DNA of 25,660 nucleotides from JBCBKZ01 sp039026975 (lineage in GTDB: Bacteria; Bacteroidota; Bacteroidia; J057): NCBI GenBank assembly GCA_039026975.1, contig JBCCLI010000043.1, positions 1 through 25,660 on the forward strand, given 5' to 3'. Below the pieces are notes generated by a model. The model was not told the origin of the DNA. It worked only from the letters and a program-made list of their open reading frames with translations, and ran no database searches. The position numbers and the translations under genes are program-made. Numbering within the stretch: position 1 is the first letter of the stretch; every line of letters starts with the position of its first letter. This document shows positions 24,522 to 25,660 of this stretch, piece after piece.

Positions 24522-24562
24522 GAATGGATGGGTGAATGATTGAATGGGTGGATGAATGAAGG
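24522..24562. repeat. Degenerate short tandem repeat
   Basis: A run built from GAATG, GGATG and GTGAATGA units follows directly on the stop codon of the upstream gene. It produces a shadow reading frame on each strand that I do not count as genes. The gap 24522-24857 holds this, the inverted repeat at 24579 and no gene I can support. Confidence 0.6.
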
Positions 24563-24578
24563 ATCAAAATTTAATACC

Positions 24579-24606
24579 GTAGAAACGCAAGATTTTTCAT
24601 CTCTAC
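24579..24606. repeat. Degenerate inverted repeat, possible dispersed intergenic element
   Basis: GTAGAAACG (24579-24587) and CATCTCTAC (24598-24606) pair imperfectly, 7 of 9 bases. The pattern resembles the GTAGAGACGCAA palindromes scattered between genes in many Bacteroidota, here in decayed form. The following segment with GTCATCCTGCAGG (about 24649-24661) also resembles a common intergenic repeat start. The resemblance is from memory and unproven. Confidence 0.35.
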
Positions 24607-24857
24607 CAGATTTGGTGAATCGTACCCTACACCAACCCAGGAAACTCGTCATCCTGCAGGGCTCTGGGGACGGAATTAGGCCTCGGTCAGAAGGGAACTT
24701 ATTAATACTTTTGGGCAAAGTTTTTACAGCACCTAACTCAGTGACACAGTTTAGTGAACACTCCCTCTATTACATTCAAAATGATCAATAAAGCGCTCTT
24801 CAATTGCATTTAGAGAAAAAGCTTAGTTGATTCGTGGGTATCAAGCAATCAGCAATC

Positions 24858-25475
24858 ATGGCATACACACACATCAAAAACCTACTCATAGACCTGGGAG
24901 ATGTCCTCTACCACATAGATTTTGACAAGATGGTCAGGGCCTTTGCCGCACTCCAGGATCCTGAGGCTGATCCGGTCCATTTCTCTAAAAAGAACCAGCA
25001 TGATGTATTCTCCCAACTAGAAGTAGGCAAAATCAGCCAGCAAGCATTCATAAATGAGGTGAGAGGCATTTACCACCTGAAGGGTACTGACCAGCAAATC
25101 ATAGATGCATGGAATGCCATCTTAGTAGCCTTAATTCCAGAAAGGATAGACCAACTTAAAGCGCTAAAAAGTAAGTACAAGCTAGCACTCCTCAGTAATA
25201 CTAATATCATCCACCAACATGCCTTCCAGGAAGAATGTGCGGACCTCCTGGCACAATTTGATAAGATCTATCTATCTCACGAGTTTGGACGAAGAAAGCC
25301 TGATGCTGATACTTTTCTAACTATACTGGATGAAATGGGATGGAGGGCGGAGGAGACCTTATTCCTTGATGATTCTCCTCCTAATATTAAGGCTGCGGAG
25401 GCATTAGGAATAGCTGTCTGCTTCATAGAGACACCTGAGGTATTTGATGCGCTTATGCCTCAGCTTCTTCCCTAA
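24858..25475 (+). CDS. HAD-family phosphatase, YihX-like
   Basis: The 205-residue protein belongs to the HAD superfamily subclass IA and hydrolyses a phosphate ester, probably a sugar phosphate; E. coli YihX acts on alpha-D-glucose-1-phosphate. Motif I is LLIDLGDVLYHIDF, with nucleophile Asp near residue 12 and Gly in place of the second Asp, as in the YihX-type DLGNV. The cap segment reads VFSQLEVGKISQQAFINEV, much like YihX. Motif II is LLSNTN, motif III the Lys in FGRRKPDADTF, and motif IV LFLDDSPPNIKAAEALGI with paired Asp. I chose the ATG at 24858 over the GTG at 24834 because it leaves a normal short N terminus. Its 3' end overlaps the convergent gene by 23 nt. Substrate is inferred. 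Confidence 0.88.
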   Translation: MAYTHIKNLLIDLGDVLYHIDFDKMVRAFAALQDPEADPVHFSKKNQHDVFSQLEVGKISQQAFINEVRGIYHLKGTDQQIIDAWNAILVALIPERIDQLKALKSKYKLALLSNTNIIHQHAFQEECADLLAQFDKIYLSHEFGRRKPDADTFLTILDEMGWRAEETLFLDDSPPNIKAAEALGIAVCFIETPEVFDALMPQLLP

Positions 25476-25660
25476 AAACTTCCCATACTTTAGCTCTCAT
25501 GGCGGGAACTACCTCTGCTTCAAACCAGGCATTTTTACGTCTCCACATTATGTTTCTGGGGGAAGGGTGTGGGAGCGGAATGATACGGTCACGCTCATAG
25601 TATTCTCTCCAGTGTTTTACTGTTTCTGCCAGCGTCTTTTTACGCTTTCTCCCCAGATAA
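25453..25660 (-). CDS. Uracil-DNA-glycosylase-family protein, C-terminal part
   Basis: The frame is open to the right edge, giving 68 C-terminal residues of a minus-strand gene whose start lies outside the window. It contains YLGRKRKKTLAETV, then IIPLPHPSPRNIMWRRKN and WFEAEVVPAMRAKVWEVF. The HPSPRN motif and the tryptophan-rich end match the uracil-DNA-glycosylase-like family of Bacteroidota (the His-Pro-Ser loop contacts DNA), so base excision repair is the likely role. The stop is the TAA read at 25455-25453, inside the 3' end of the HAD gene, so the two convergent genes overlap tail to tail. The catalytic N-terminal motif is not visible, so activity cannot be judged. Confidence 0.75.
   Translation of the reverse strand, partial: YLGRKRKKTLAETVKHWREYYERDRIIPLPHPSPRNIMWRRKNAWFEAEVVPAMRAKVWEVFREEAEA

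Noticed and set aside
24540..24791. An 83-codon plus-strand frame (and an 80-codon minus-strand frame) after the secreted protein
   Set aside because: Both are produced by the short tandem repeat at 24522-24562 and repetitive intergenic sequence; neither has a recognisable domain.

Overview
The window looks like a chromosomal segment from a Bacteroidota bacterium, probably an aerobic, Cytophagales-like lineage. The evidence is two large secreted proteins with type IX secretion (T9SS) C-terminal domains, a -33/-7 promoter of the TTG/TAnnTTTG type in front of rpsA, no Shine-Dalgarno sequence at nearly all starts, and the character of GyrB, MetK, S1 and NuoG. Base composition is moderate and even. 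I see no insertion sequence, prophage, CRISPR array, tRNA or rRNA. The genus cannot be read from the sequence.

Layout, left to right. 1-2693 is the 3' part of an AsmA-like envelope protein. 3044-5026 is gyrB, preceded by a perfect inverted repeat of two DnaA-box-like sequences. 5359-10354 holds two tandem paralogous secreted multi-Ig proteins with T9SS sorting domains; the first carries one extra two-domain unit of 190 residues. 10502-11149 is trmB on the minus strand. 11439-12770 is metK, followed by a terminator, a gap rich in stem-loops and a small lipoprotein gene. 13918-16083 is rpsA with its own promoter and a rare Shine-Dalgarno sequence. A nested inverted repeat lies between rpsA and the convergent uridine kinase gene (16286-16900). 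17013-18842 encodes a secreted protease-TPR-SUMF1 fusion.

18922-19621 is a decayed DUF3368 (PIN) / UPF0175 toxin-antitoxin pair. Each gene is broken by one in-frame stop codon and the antitoxin also lacks a start; neither gene is intact as an open reading frame. Next comes a tightly overlapping minus-strand operon, nuoG - unknown 175-residue protein - rdgB (22539 down to 19716). Divergent from nuoG are a glycosyltransferase, a secreted protein of unknown function, a gap with degenerate repeats, and a YihX-like HAD phosphatase whose 3' end overlaps a convergent uracil-DNA-glycosylase-family gene cut by the window edge.

Most genes are core housekeeping: replication/topology, SAM synthesis, tRNA modification, translation, nucleotide salvage and sanitation, and respiration. 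The accessory content is the Ig/T9SS pair, the protease-TPR-SUMF1 protein and the dead toxin-antitoxin module. I do not see a clear new defence or mobile system. The best candidates for something undescribed are the structured intergenic element at 16165-16244, the stem-loop series at 12926-13065, the protease-TPR-SUMF1 fusion without the SUMF1 catalytic cysteines, and the unknown gene coupled to nuoG.
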